Positions 25,401 through 33,186 of a DNA stretch of 58,249 nt are shown in pieces. The translations under genes were made by a program, and so were the position numbers. Source of the DNA: Chitinophagaceae bacterium (GTDB taxonomy: Bacteria > Bacteroidota > Bacteroidia > Chitinophagales > Chitinophagaceae); the NCBI GenBank assembly GCA_014379345.1, contig JACMLY010000004.1, positions 1 to 58,249 on the forward strand, written 5' to 3'. Within the stretch, counting starts at the first letter, position 1; every line of letters starts with the position of its first letter. The notes beneath the pieces were generated by a model. The model did not search any database. It was not told the origin of the DNA and saw only the letters and a list, made by a program, of their open reading frames with translations.

Positions 25401-26062
25401 TTTTAACGTACAAAGCATTTGCAGAAGCATCAATTGATAAGCTTTTTACGCAAGAACAAATTAAAGGTGCGTTTAAACTGCAGGCTAACTTCTTTAAAAC
25501 TGCTTTCCTTAGAAATAACGGTAATGGCACTTTTGCAATGACTGCATTACCACCCCTTGCGCAGGTTTCCTGTATTAACGGGATGATTGCAGAAGATTTT
25601 GATGGGGATGGGAGACTTGATGTTCTGGCTATCGGCAATGATTATGGTTTAGAAGTTTCGGTTGGGCGTTATGATGCCTTCAATGGATTGATGTTAAAGG
25701 GAGATGGGAAAGGAGGATTTTTGCCATTATCTATTTTGCAAAGCGGGTGGTTTGTACCTGGAAATGCCAAAGCATTGGTTAAATTAAGAAGTAATATGGG
25801 AAAATGTTTACTGGTAGCAAGTCAAAATAGGAGTAACCTCAAAGTTTTTGAACTGAAGAGCATCATAAAATGTATTCAGTTAGATCCATCTGATGCGAGT
25901 GCTATGATAAAATATAAAAACGGTATTATTCAAAAGCGGGAGTTTAGCAATGGGGCATCATTTTTATCCCAATCCGGAAGATTTTTAAACCTTGATGAAA
26001 ATATAATAGCTGTAGAAATAAAAGATTATAAAGGGAACATCCGAAACGTAAAGGCATTTTAA
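22475..26062 (+). CDS. VCBS/FG-GAP repeat lipoprotein with ASPIC/UnbV domain
   Basis: 1195 residues. Signal peptide with lipobox LFSC (Cys22). Two long runs of FG-GAP/VCBS repeats recognisable by calcium-binding D-x-(N/D)-x-DG motifs (GDFNNDGLQDIYF, DINNDGWLDMYVC, DFDNDGYRDIIIS; later DYDKDGDLDLFIGG, DFDNDGDMDYIAG, DFDGDGRLDVLAIG), separated by an ASPIC/UnbV domain at about 545-610 (ending LIKWPNQQKQKL). Such proteins follow susCD in many Bacteroidota and are thought to be surface proteins of the uptake system. The SusD terminator intervenes and no repeat operator is seen upstream, so expression probably depends on read-through. A related, decayed copy sits at 57668-58249. Confidence 0.88.
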   Translation: MGQIKTLAVIFLCFQLLILFSCDNKTTLFEVVSSAHSGIHFDNRITENDSINPLDLVNIYNGGGVGIGDFNNDGLQDIYFTGNTISNKLYLNKGNLEFVDVTSVANVGGEQRWSRGVAMVDINNDGWLDMYVCCTILNDPLKRENLLYINQGIDERGIPHFKESAREYELNDTSHSTMAAFFDYDNDLDLDMYLVVNVIPKDENPNIFRTAFKNGEYPSTGRLYRNDKNDSLKHPRFVNISKEAGITIEGYGHSASITDLNKDGWKDIYVANDFMPDNILYINNHDGTFTNKARDYFKHTSANSMGQDIIDINNDGLQDVIELDMNPEDNFRKKTMMTGNNYRIYQNFEAYGYQYQYVRNVLQLNQGPRVKQHDSIGDPVFSDIGFYAGIAETDWSWAPVVTDFDNDGYRDIIISNGYPKDITDRDFISFRKMADQLASKEMLLKQIPEVKLHNYAYRNNGDLTFRDVSEEWGLSIPTYSNGAAYVDLDNDGDMDLVVNNINDEALLFENKIRNRDKKNNHHFLQIKLIGDSLNRNGLGTWIEIFYDNKIQVYEQTPYRGYLSTVQLNPHFGLGVVAVIDSILIKWPNQQKQKLINIPVDQTVEVNITAATENFSWTNPQFASNTLFTEITGSLNIHYLHQEKDFIDFNFQKLLPHKLSEYGPALGVADVDGNGFDDIVAGGSVSNSPVILFQRNDGSFFQKLLLPDMQPTNKNWEEIGIVLFDVEGDGDPDLYTASGGYENHPNAVAYLDKLYINNGKGEFTLDSLALPKNVTSKSCVRTADYDKDGDLDLFIGGRVEPQNYPKAVSSYIYRNDSKKSSIKFTDVSSSVATSLSKVGLICDALWTDFNDDGWQDLMLAGEWMSIKFLKNNNGVLEDVTSSVGLESKTGLWNSLLPGDFDNDGDMDYIAGNTGENTFYKGSEQYPVSIYGKDFDNNGVLDCIPTKFIPDKEGVLREYTTHTRDDVVDQMPFIKKRFLTYKAFAEASIDKLFTQEQIKGAFKLQANFFKTAFLRNNGNGTFAMTALPPLAQVSCINGMIAEDFDGDGRLDVLAIGNDYGLEVSVGRYDAFNGLMLKGDGKGGFLPLSILQSGWFVPGNAKALVKLRSNMGKCLLVASQNRSNLKVFELKSIIKCIQLDPSDASAMIKYKNGIIQKREFSNGASFLSQSGRFLNLDENIIAVEIKDYKGNIRNVKAF

Positions 26063-26123
26063 AAAACAAAAATGCAACGAATTAGTGGCGGGAAAAATAA
26101 ATATAAGAATAACGACCGTTTCT

Positions 26124-27113
26124 TTATGTAGCGAGAATTTGCCTGATCATTTGATTTGTAAATCCCCATTCATTATCATACCAGGCCATTACTTTCACCA
26201 AATCGCCGTCTACAACCCTGGTCATCTCCAGATCGATAACGGCAGCGAACGGGCTCTTTATGATATCAGTCGATACCAGTGGCTCATTGGAAACAGCCAC
26301 TACCAACTTGTACCTATCCGTTGCCACTTCTTCTGTAAATATCTGGTTAATTTCTTCTCTGGTTGTACTTCTCTCTGCGATAAAAGTTACGTCAGAAATT
26401 GATCCTATAGGCACTGGCGTTCGCACAGCTATTCCATCAAACTTTCCTTTATATTGGGGCATTGCTTGTGTGATGGCAATTGCAGCTCCAGTAGATGCAG
26501 GGGCCAAATTAATAGCTGCGGACCTACCCATCCGCGGTTCTCTTTTAGATGGAGCATCGACCAGTGTTTGAGAAGCTGTGAAGGCGTGCACTGTATTTAA
26601 GATTGCTTTTTTTATTCCCAATCTTCTACCCAAAATCTCAATAATAGTTCCGATATTATTGGTCGTACAACTCCCGCAGGAAAAGATGCTTGTTTTTCCA
26701 TCAGCAGTATTTACTCCATGCACAACAGTGGGAGTATTTTCACTTTTTGTAGGGCCTGAAATTATCACGGTATGCGCACCAGCGGTGATATGTTTCTCTG
26801 CATCTTCTCTTTTGGTAAATAATCCTGTGCTTTCAATGACCACATCTATATTCAGGTCTTTCCACGGAAGTTTTGCCGGATCTTTTTCAGAAAAAAATAA
26901 AACTTTCTTGTCTTTAACATGCAAATGGTTTTCGTGTATGCGTACCGCCGCATCATATTTTCCATACACGCTGTCATAAGTCAGCAGATAAGCTGCATTT
27001 TCAAGATCCATCAGGTCGTTTACTGCTACTACCTCAAGTCCGGGGGTGTCCATAATCACTTTAAGTGATGCTCTGCCAATCCTTCCAAATCCATTGATTG
27101 CTATTCTTTTCAT
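26124..27113 (-). CDS. gapA: Type I glyceraldehyde-3-phosphate dehydrogenase
   Basis: 329 residues. NAD(P)-binding GFGRIGR near residue 8-14, catalytic Cys149 in SCTTN and His176 in NTVHAFTAS, substrate region APASTGAAIA and the C-terminal WYDNEWGF. It oxidises glyceraldehyde 3-phosphate to 1,3-bisphosphoglycerate in glycolysis. The usual SNASCTTNC is SCGSCTTNN here, so this is a divergent branch rather than the standard housekeeping form. It begins 10 bp after the moaE stop codon and is transcribed with the molybdenum cofactor genes, an unexpected partner; it may be a secondary isozyme (glycolytic, gluconeogenic or erythrose-4-phosphate). Confidence 0.92.
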   Translation of the reverse strand: MKRIAINGFGRIGRASLKVIMDTPGLEVVAVNDLMDLENAAYLLTYDSVYGKYDAAVRIHENHLHVKDKKVLFFSEKDPAKLPWKDLNIDVVIESTGLFTKREDAEKHITAGAHTVIISGPTKSENTPTVVHGVNTADGKTSIFSCGSCTTNNIGTIIEILGRRLGIKKAILNTVHAFTASQTLVDAPSKREPRMGRSAAINLAPASTGAAIAITQAMPQYKGKFDGIAVRTPVPIGSISDVTFIAERSTTREEINQIFTEEVATDRYKLVVAVSNEPLVSTDIIKSPFAAVIDLEMTRVVDGDLVKVMAWYDNEWGFTNQMIRQILAT

Positions 27114-27123
27114 TTTATATTTT

Positions 27124-27570
27124 TTATAAATTATTCATTTTCCATTGATGGGTTTCGTCACTAAATATTTCCTTTCCCCAAATAGGTAATTCAACTTTTA
27201 TTCGCTCAACAATTTCTTCACAGGCGTCGATTGCAGCTTTGCGATGTGCTGATGAAGTAAAGACAAATAAACAAATTTCCCCTATGGCCACTTTACCGAG
27301 GCTGTGATACACATGCATACAGATGAGCGGATACTTTTTAAATATTTCCTCCCGGATCGTGTGCATCGTTTCGAGAGCCAAGGGTTCGTGCGCGGTATAT
27401 TCTATTTCTCTTACATGCTTGTCCCGGACCCGGTCTGCCCGCACCTGTCCGAGAAAAATGCTATGTCCCCCAATTGCTGTTTTGTTGCTGTGCTTTTCTA
27501 TGCTTTCCGCAATGAAAGACGAAGCGATGGCTGAGTTGACAAATATATTTTTTCGATTGTGATTCGTCAT
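27124..27570 (-). CDS. moaE: Molybdopterin synthase catalytic subunit MoaE
   Basis: 148 residues, the usual length. Recognised by VRADRVRDKHVREIEYTAHEPLA, the helix RKAAIDACEEIVERIKVELPIWGKEIF and the strand HVYHSLGKVAIGEICLFV. It transfers sulfur from MoaD thiocarboxylate to precursor Z (cPMP), giving molybdopterin in the cytoplasm. MoaD and MoaC genes are not in the window. Located between the TauE remnant and gapA on one strand. Confidence 0.9.
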   Translation of the reverse strand: MTNHNRKNIFVNSAIASSFIAESIEKHSNKTAIGGHSIFLGQVRADRVRDKHVREIEYTAHEPLALETMHTIREEIFKKYPLICMHVYHSLGKVAIGEICLFVFTSSAHRKAAIDACEEIVERIKVELPIWGKEIFSDETHQWKMNNL

Positions 27571-27681
27571 ACAGGCTTCTTTTTTTGTTGAATTTGTTTA
27601 CCAAAGCATTGATATTTGGAATATTGTTAATAATGACGTTCGCTTGTATGTATAAATAAGTTTTAAAGTTACGTATGTTAA

Positions 27682-28026
27682 CTATGCATTCGTAAATAAT
27701 AATTTCCAGACTGCCACTAATAATACAACTGCCAATACATTTTTTAATATTATCTGATTAAATCTCATTGCGCCGAAATACGCTCCGCATAATCCGCCAA
27801 TGATTGCAATAGCTACATACGCATTCATATGTGGACTGAATTGTATTCCCTTGGTAAACGCCCCTGCAAGTCCAGCTAATGAATTGACAAAGATGAACAA
27901 TGCACTGATAGCTGCCGTTTGTTTTAAATCGGTCCATTTTAATAATAATAAAATGGGAGATAAAATAATACCGCCACCGATGCCAATTAGCCCTGAAAGA
28001 AAACCAATAACGGTGCCTATCAGCAT
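27682..28026 (-). pseudogene. TauE/SafE (TSUP) permease, C-terminal half only
   Basis: 114 residues with about four membrane segments. GFLSGLIGIGGGIILSP is the signature of one repeat of the sulfite exporter TauE/SafE fold and ALFIFVNSLAGLAG is typical of the C-terminal repeat; full-length members are about 250 residues. The frame stays open for about 16 codons upstream of the ATG (FFVVCQPSWFIFLS) and then meets TAA, and the 130 bp before that encode no N-terminal half. The gene therefore appears truncated, in a Moco cluster where a full-length TSUP protein is common. A functional half-size dimer cannot be excluded. Confidence 0.6.
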
Positions 28027-28155
28027 TGATAAGAATATGAACCAGGATGGTTGGCAAACTACAAAAAAGTAAGATTACTGATTTCATACCATTTTAATTT
28101 CGTTATTTCTTATAAAATATAACGGTTGAAAAAAAAATCATGTTAGATCTGAAAA

Positions 28156-28527
28156 TCAAAAACTGAGTTTTTCGGTTTCATTTTCCAAAAACTTTTTAAA
28201 CCGTTTACGCAAGCTGCGATGATAATTTATTAATTGAATTGCTTCTTTGGTAATCAAAGATCCGCCTCCTCTTTGACCGCCACTCTGCATAATTACAACC
28301 GGGTGGGCTGAGTGCTCATTCAATACATGAATTATTTCCCAGGCTTTCTTGTACGACATTTTCATTTGCTTTGCAGCCTGATTAATTGACCCTGTATCAA
28401 TTATCCGTTCCAACAATTCTACCGGCCCCGGACCAAAGAACCTGTTGCCTTCACATTCGATCCATAAGCTGCCGTTTACTTTAAAAATGGCTTTTTTCCG
28501 GAGTATATGTTTGATCGGCTTTGCCAT
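28156..28527 (-). CDS. ModE-type winged-helix transcriptional regulator
   Basis: 123 residues from the ATG at 28527. Winged helix of the ModE N-terminal/LysR-HTH type: GPGPVELLERIIDTGSINQAAKQMKMSYKKAW, with wing GGQRGGGSLITKEA. No molybdate-binding (TOBE/Mop) domain is present, so it is the short DNA-binding form. It likely represses or activates molybdenum cofactor genes. The start follows the moaA stop by one base and has GGAGG 7 bases upstream, one of the few good ribosome binding sites in the window; this favours the ATG over a TTG at 28539. Confidence 0.82.
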   Translation of the reverse strand: MAKPIKHILRKKAIFKVNGSLWIECEGNRFFGPGPVELLERIIDTGSINQAAKQMKMSYKKAWEIIHVLNEHSAHPVVIMQSGGQRGGGSLITKEAIQLINYHRSLRKRFKKFLENETEKLSF

Positions 28528-28528
28528 A

Positions 28529-29509
28529 TTATCCTCCAATCGTTATCATGCTTCTATTGTGAATATTTTCTGGTTGAATGAGCTCAAAATTTGTAGTGAA
28601 CTGCCCCCCTAATTCTTTTGCTTTGCTACCGATACTCTGGTGTATTAATGGCGCTACGTCTTCGCGATTTCTGAGAGCACTCAACAGATCGGTCTCTTCT
28701 TTGGAAAAAAGGCAGTTCTTAATTTTGCCATCAGCCGTCAATCGTATGCGGTTACAATCGCCGCAGAAATTGGCACTCATGGTACTAATGATGGCAAAGG
28801 TTCCGGCATGGCCCGGAACTGTGTATTTTTTTGCGACTTCGTTTTTCTGATGAGGTAAAGAAATGAATGAATACTTTTCCTCCACTTTCTCCAAAATTTG
28901 TTTCAGTGTGGCTACCTTATTACTGGTCCAACGGTTGCCACTAAAAGGCATGAATTCAATAAAGCGTACATGAACCGGAGTTTCCTTTGTCCACTCAACA
29001 AAATCCAGGATCTCATTATCGTTCAAGCCTTTCATTACTACTACATTTACTTTAACATGAAACCCTTTTTTGATTAACAAATGAATATTATCCCACACGG
29101 TTTTAAACTGGTCTCTACGGGTGATGACACAAAATTTATGTGCCTGTAAAGTATCCAGGCTTATGTTTAGCGAACGAACATTCGCTTTTAATAGTACATC
29201 CATAAATTCATGCAATCTTGTACCATTGGTTGTAAGGGTCAGATTAACGGGCAGCCTGGATAAAGCAATGATAATATCAGCTGCATCTTTACGTACCAGA
29301 GGTTCGCCGCCTGTGAGTCTTATTTTCGTTACGCCTTCCCGGACAAATATTTTTGCGAGAGTTTCAATTTCATCGGGCTGCATTAGTTTTGAAGTCGGGG
29401 TAAATATATAATCTTCCTCGGGCATACAGTAAAAGCAACGCAGGTTGCAGTTATCCGTAAGGGATATGCGCAGATAGTTATGTATACGATTGTAAGAATC
29501 AATGATCAT
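28529..29509 (-). CDS. moaA: GTP 3',8-cyclase MoaA (radical SAM)
   Basis: 326 residues. Radical SAM cluster CNLRCFYC (Cys21, 25, 28), SAM-binding LTGGEPLVR, and the second [4Fe-4S] cluster in the C-terminal part (NFCGDCNRIRLTADGKIKNC). The protein ends in Gly-Gly, the conserved C-terminal tail needed for catalysis. It makes the first step of molybdenum cofactor synthesis, GTP to 3',8-cH2GTP, with MoaC. First gene of the minus-strand Moco run (moaA, modE-like, TSUP remnant, moaE, gapA). Confidence 0.95.
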   Translation of the reverse strand: MIIDSYNRIHNYLRISLTDNCNLRCFYCMPEEDYIFTPTSKLMQPDEIETLAKIFVREGVTKIRLTGGEPLVRKDAADIIIALSRLPVNLTLTTNGTRLHEFMDVLLKANVRSLNISLDTLQAHKFCVITRRDQFKTVWDNIHLLIKKGFHVKVNVVVMKGLNDNEILDFVEWTKETPVHVRFIEFMPFSGNRWTSNKVATLKQILEKVEEKYSFISLPHQKNEVAKKYTVPGHAGTFAIISTMSANFCGDCNRIRLTADGKIKNCLFSKEETDLLSALRNREDVAPLIHQSIGSKAKELGGQFTTNFELIQPENIHNRSMITIGG

Positions 29510-29605
29510 TTATTGTAATTAATAGCATTTCATAATCATTTCCGGTATCAATGTTAAGATTGCCTTTTGTAAATATAACGGTCGCAACGTCATCAGTAAT
29601 TTTCT
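29510..29605. other. Upstream region of moaA
   Basis: No riboswitch-like fold or clear promoter recognised in this AT-rich stretch. Confidence 0.35.
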
Positions 29606-29797
29606 TTATGATGGTACATTTTTCCCGTTAACATTTTTCCGTAGTAAGCCTGTATTATCTCCATTTACAACAATGTCAGCTTCAGCGTCTGAATATAAAA
29701 CGGTCTTCACGACATGTTCTAACAGTCTTTGTCCACTATACTGAAGCGAATGTTCCGGTTTTCCCAAAAGGGAGGAGGAACCGGCAGTGAGCTTATA
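29606..29797 (-). pseudogene. MobA/MocA-like nucleotidyltransferase remnant
   Basis: The apparently empty gap between moaA and the molybdoenzyme genes holds a 63-codon frame on the minus strand with no start codon (TGA directly before it). Its translation contains LTAGSSSLLGKPEHS and GQRLLEHVVKTVL, matching the N-terminal nucleotide-binding motif (LAAGxSSRxGxPKQ) and first helix of MobA-like NTP transferases. It resembles the intact gene at 37079 (LLAAGESSRLGTPKQ, TLLQHSLQAA). It breaks off after about 55 residues. The frame and the motif are seen; gene decay is inferred. Confidence 0.7.
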
Positions 29798-29856
29798 TCA
29801 CTTTACTGTTTGCGATTATACTTCGTCCATGTAAAATCAGAAAAGAATTCAATTAG

Positions 29857-32145
29857 TTAAAGTAATTTATCAAGGGTCAGCGGTAAACTTCTTATGCGTT
29901 TTCCTGTAGCATTAAACACAGCGTTGGCAATCGCCGCCGAAACGCCTGTAATACCTATCTCCCCGATGCCCCTTGCACCAATGGAAGAAATATGGGGATC
30001 AGGTTTCCCGATAAAGTGAACGTCTATTTGCGGAACATCTGCATTTACGGGGACATGATAATCTGCGAGGCTACGCGTAACGGGGTTCCCCCAGTGTTTA
30101 TCGTATTGTGTTTCTTCCATCAGCGCAGCCCCCAGGCCGAAGATCACGCCGCCAATAATCTGCGAGCGGGCTGTTTTTTCGTTCATGATGCGCCCTACAT
30201 CCTGCACGCTGGTGAAACGACTGACGCGGATTGTGCCGAGATCTTCATCTACCCAAACTTCCGCGAACTGTGCACCGAAGGAATGGAACGAGTATTTTTT
30301 TGCATCGGAATTTTCTTCAGTGGCGAGCGGCACAACCATGCAAGGCGCAACAGGCGCGCCTAATCCGCTGCCCGATGCAGGCATCGACGTTGCGCAGGCT
30401 TCCATTATTTGCTTATTATTCCGGCTCATGATGTCGGCGTATGAATCCGAAATGGAAGCATCGCCTTTTAAATAAAATTTCCCTTTGGCGAAATCTATTT
30501 CGTCGGCTTTTCTGCCGTTTAACTTTGATTTTGTATCAGAAAATGCTAACAGCATCAGATCTTTTCGCAACGTTTCAACCGCTGCCAATACTGCGGGATG
30601 AACGCTTGCAGTTGTTTGCGAACCCCCGGCTATCGGCGCGGGCGGCAAATTCGTATCCCCGATTTCGACAGTGATTCTTTCTACGGAAACGCCGAGGGCG
30701 TCAGCTGCCGTCTGTGCCAAAACCGTGTACGTTCCCGTACCGATGTCTGACGCCGCGGTCATTACCTTGATTTCACCCTTGATTGTCATTTGCACGCGCG
30801 CCGAAGCAGAACTTCGTCCCGCAGGATAAGTCGCCGTGGCCATTCCGTAACCAATCAAATATTTTCCGTTGCGAGTCTGACGTGGCTGCATTTTCCTTGC
30901 TGACCAGCCAAATTTTTCTGCGCCTACTCTATAACATTCAAGTAAATAATTTGCCGAAAAAGGATGCTTGGTCTCCGGATCTGTCGCTGCGTGATTGAGG
31001 ACCCGAAACGCGAGTGGGTCAATTTTCATCTCAAACGCCATTTCATCCATAGCAGATTCGAGCGCGAATGTTCCCGGCGCTTCGCCCGGCGCACGCATGA
31101 AGGTTGGTGCTCCGACGTTTAATTTTGCAACCTGATAAGTAATTTCCCGAAGCGGCGCTTCGTATAAAACAGCTGTTGCTAAACCGCTCGGTTCAAAAAA
31201 TTGCGTGAGATTGGTGTAGGTTTCACTGTTGTGACGAATCGCGGTTAGTTTGCCTTTAGGATCCGAGCTCAAAGCGATTTTTTGAATTGTCGCACTACGC
31301 CTACCCACATTGGTCTGCATCATTTGGCGGCTTATCACGAGTTTTACAGGACGTTTTGTGACTTGTCCCGCCATGGCTGCCAGCACAATATGAAGCCATG
31401 TTCCCTTAGTACCAAAGCCACCACCGACAAAAGGTGAAATTACCCGCACATTGTCCGGCTTGAGATTCAAAAAGTAAGCAGCAATTGCGCGCGTGATAAC
31501 AACCCCTTGCGTTGCATCGTAAAGTGTTAATTTATCCGCGCCCTCCCATACCGCAACAGTTGCGTGCGGCTCCATTGGATGATGATTTTCTGTTGAGGTT
31601 GTATATGTCTGCTCGATTTTATGTGGTGAGGCGGCTATTAAATCTGCGGTTTTTCCCGTATTTAGCTGCGCTTCCCGACCGAACAGTAATTTAGGTTTGT
31701 ATCCTTTTGGCAATTCACTTACGAGGTCAATGGCGTGCTTTTCTTTATTGTAAGTAACCTCGAGAAGTGCCGCAGCGGAACGGGCTTGTTCGTAAGTTTC
31801 TGCGACGACCAATGCGATAAACTGGCCAAAATAATGGACCTGGTTATCTTGAAGCGGTACTAAATCTTCACCGATGAATATGACGCCGGCTTTCATTTGT
31901 TCCTCCGGATTAATGGCTTTCAACCGGGATGCGTTTTTGTGCGTCAAAACGGCGATTACGCCTGCCGATTTTTCTGCCGCAACAGTATCAAAGGTGGTAA
32001 TCGTGCCTTTCGCTATAGTAGATCGAACCGGAACGGCATATGCCATATTCGGTTGATTAAATTCAGCCGCATATGTAGCGGTACCGGTTACTTTCAGCCG
32101 CCCGTCAACGCGGTCAATAGGTTTGCCAGTTATTGCCATCTTCAA
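29857..32145 (-). CDS. Molybdopterin-binding subunit, PaoC/xanthine dehydrogenase family
   Basis: 762 residues. Large Moco subunit: N-terminal aldehyde oxidase a/b hammerhead (KPIDRVDGRLKVTGTATYAAE), MoCoBD domains (FVGGGFGTKG, MRAPGEAPGTFALES, GYGMATATYPAGRSSA, GGSQTTASVHPAV) and the catalytic Glu in SSIGARGIGEIGITG near residue 727. It hydroxylates aldehydes or N-heterocycles, with electrons passing to the FAD and Fe-S subunits encoded upstream. No signal peptide, so it is presumably carried across by the Tat signal of the Fe-S subunit, as for E. coli PaoABC. Downstream end of the three-gene operon; start 20 bp after the FAD subunit gene. Confidence 0.93.
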   Translation of the reverse strand: MKMAITGKPIDRVDGRLKVTGTATYAAEFNQPNMAYAVPVRSTIAKGTITTFDTVAAEKSAGVIAVLTHKNASRLKAINPEEQMKAGVIFIGEDLVPLQDNQVHYFGQFIALVVAETYEQARSAAALLEVTYNKEKHAIDLVSELPKGYKPKLLFGREAQLNTGKTADLIAASPHKIEQTYTTSTENHHPMEPHATVAVWEGADKLTLYDATQGVVITRAIAAYFLNLKPDNVRVISPFVGGGFGTKGTWLHIVLAAMAGQVTKRPVKLVISRQMMQTNVGRRSATIQKIALSSDPKGKLTAIRHNSETYTNLTQFFEPSGLATAVLYEAPLREITYQVAKLNVGAPTFMRAPGEAPGTFALESAMDEMAFEMKIDPLAFRVLNHAATDPETKHPFSANYLLECYRVGAEKFGWSARKMQPRQTRNGKYLIGYGMATATYPAGRSSASARVQMTIKGEIKVMTAASDIGTGTYTVLAQTAADALGVSVERITVEIGDTNLPPAPIAGGSQTTASVHPAVLAAVETLRKDLMLLAFSDTKSKLNGRKADEIDFAKGKFYLKGDASISDSYADIMSRNNKQIMEACATSMPASGSGLGAPVAPCMVVPLATEENSDAKKYSFHSFGAQFAEVWVDEDLGTIRVSRFTSVQDVGRIMNEKTARSQIIGGVIFGLGAALMEETQYDKHWGNPVTRSLADYHVPVNADVPQIDVHFIGKPDPHISSIGARGIGEIGITGVSAAIANAVFNATGKRIRSLPLTLDKLL

Positions 32146-32165
32146 TAGTTTTATCTTTTTGTGTT

Positions 32166-33176
32166 TTATGAATTCGTTCCGCCATTCATCGCCTGAGTCA
32201 AAGCTCGAATAATAGCCCGTTTGCCCAATTCAACCTTGAACTTATTATGTTCGAGCGGTTTTGCATGTTGCATTTCTGCTTCAGCGGCCTGTTTGAAATT
32301 TTCATTGCTGGCTGATTTTCCAAGCAGGAATTTCTCGGCCTCTATTGCCCTCCAGGGTTTGTGTGCCACACCCCCCATCGCAATTCGTACTTGTTTTATT
32401 TGATTGCCGTTTATTTCAAGTGCGGCTGCTACCGACACAAGTGCAAAAGCATAACTGGCGCGGTCCCGTACTTTCAAATAATAGCTGTTGCCCGCAAAAT
32501 TATTTTTCGGGATCTCAACAGACGTAATCAATTCGCCGGGTACAAGATTATTGTCTTTGTGAGGAGTGTCACCAGGCAGACGATGATAATCAGCAAACGG
32601 AATGGCGCGTGATTTACCATCTGTGCCTATCACAATTACAACCGCATCCAGAGCAACGAGTGCTACGCACATATCGGACGGATGAACCGCCACACAATTA
32701 TTTGTCCAGCCGAAAATCGCGTGCATCCGGTTAATCCCTTCGCGTGCGCCACAACCTGTTCCGGGTTCCCGTTTGTTACAGGGCATGGCTGTATCATAAA
32801 AATAGGAACAGCGGGTTCGCTGATTTAAGTTTCCGCCATTGGTGGCCATATTGCGAATTTGCGCGGAAGCACCTGCCAGGATCGCCTGTGTTAAAAGTGG
32901 AAAGTCGCGGCGAATGACTGGATCGTTTGCAGTATCAGTATTTTTGCTTAGTCCTCCGATAGATATACCGCCTTTGTTCGTGCCTTCAGAGATTGTTTTG
33001 ATTTGCGTGAAATGTAAACTCGTAATATCAATGAGTTCATCGGGCCGTTCAACATCTTCCTTCATTAAATCAAGAATGTTTGTGCCGCCGGCCAGGAACT
33101 TTGCATTCGTATTATCCATGAGCATTTTAATGGCCGAGTTTGGATCTTTTGTTGAAGAAAATTTAAATGGTCTCAT
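32166..33176 (-). CDS. FAD-binding subunit, PaoB-like with Fe-S insert
   Basis: 336 residues. FAD-binding CO-dehydrogenase-flavoprotein fold: KFLAGGTNILDLMKEDVERPDELIDI, ASAQIRNMATNGGNL and the C-terminal CO_deh_flav_C domain. A Cys-rich loop (RCSYFYDTAMPCNKREPGTGCGA, with Cys spaced over about 20 residues near 140-160) matches the [4Fe-4S] insertion described for E. coli PaoB, which distinguishes this enzyme from ordinary xanthine dehydrogenases. It links the Fe-S subunit to the electron acceptor. Ten bp after the Fe-S gene. Confidence 0.92.
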   Translation of the reverse strand: MRPFKFSSTKDPNSAIKMLMDNTNAKFLAGGTNILDLMKEDVERPDELIDITSLHFTQIKTISEGTNKGGISIGGLSKNTDTANDPVIRRDFPLLTQAILAGASAQIRNMATNGGNLNQRTRCSYFYDTAMPCNKREPGTGCGAREGINRMHAIFGWTNNCVAVHPSDMCVALVALDAVVIVIGTDGKSRAIPFADYHRLPGDTPHKDNNLVPGELITSVEIPKNNFAGNSYYLKVRDRASYAFALVSVAAALEINGNQIKQVRIAMGGVAHKPWRAIEAEKFLLGKSASNENFKQAAEAEMQHAKPLEHNKFKVELGKRAIIRALTQAMNGGTNS

Positions 33177-33186
33177 CTTTACAGTT

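Noticed and set aside
29510..29605. Possible Moco riboswitch before moaA
   Set aside because: I cannot find a plausible fold with the conserved Moco-RNA elements, and that class is not typical for Bacteroidota.
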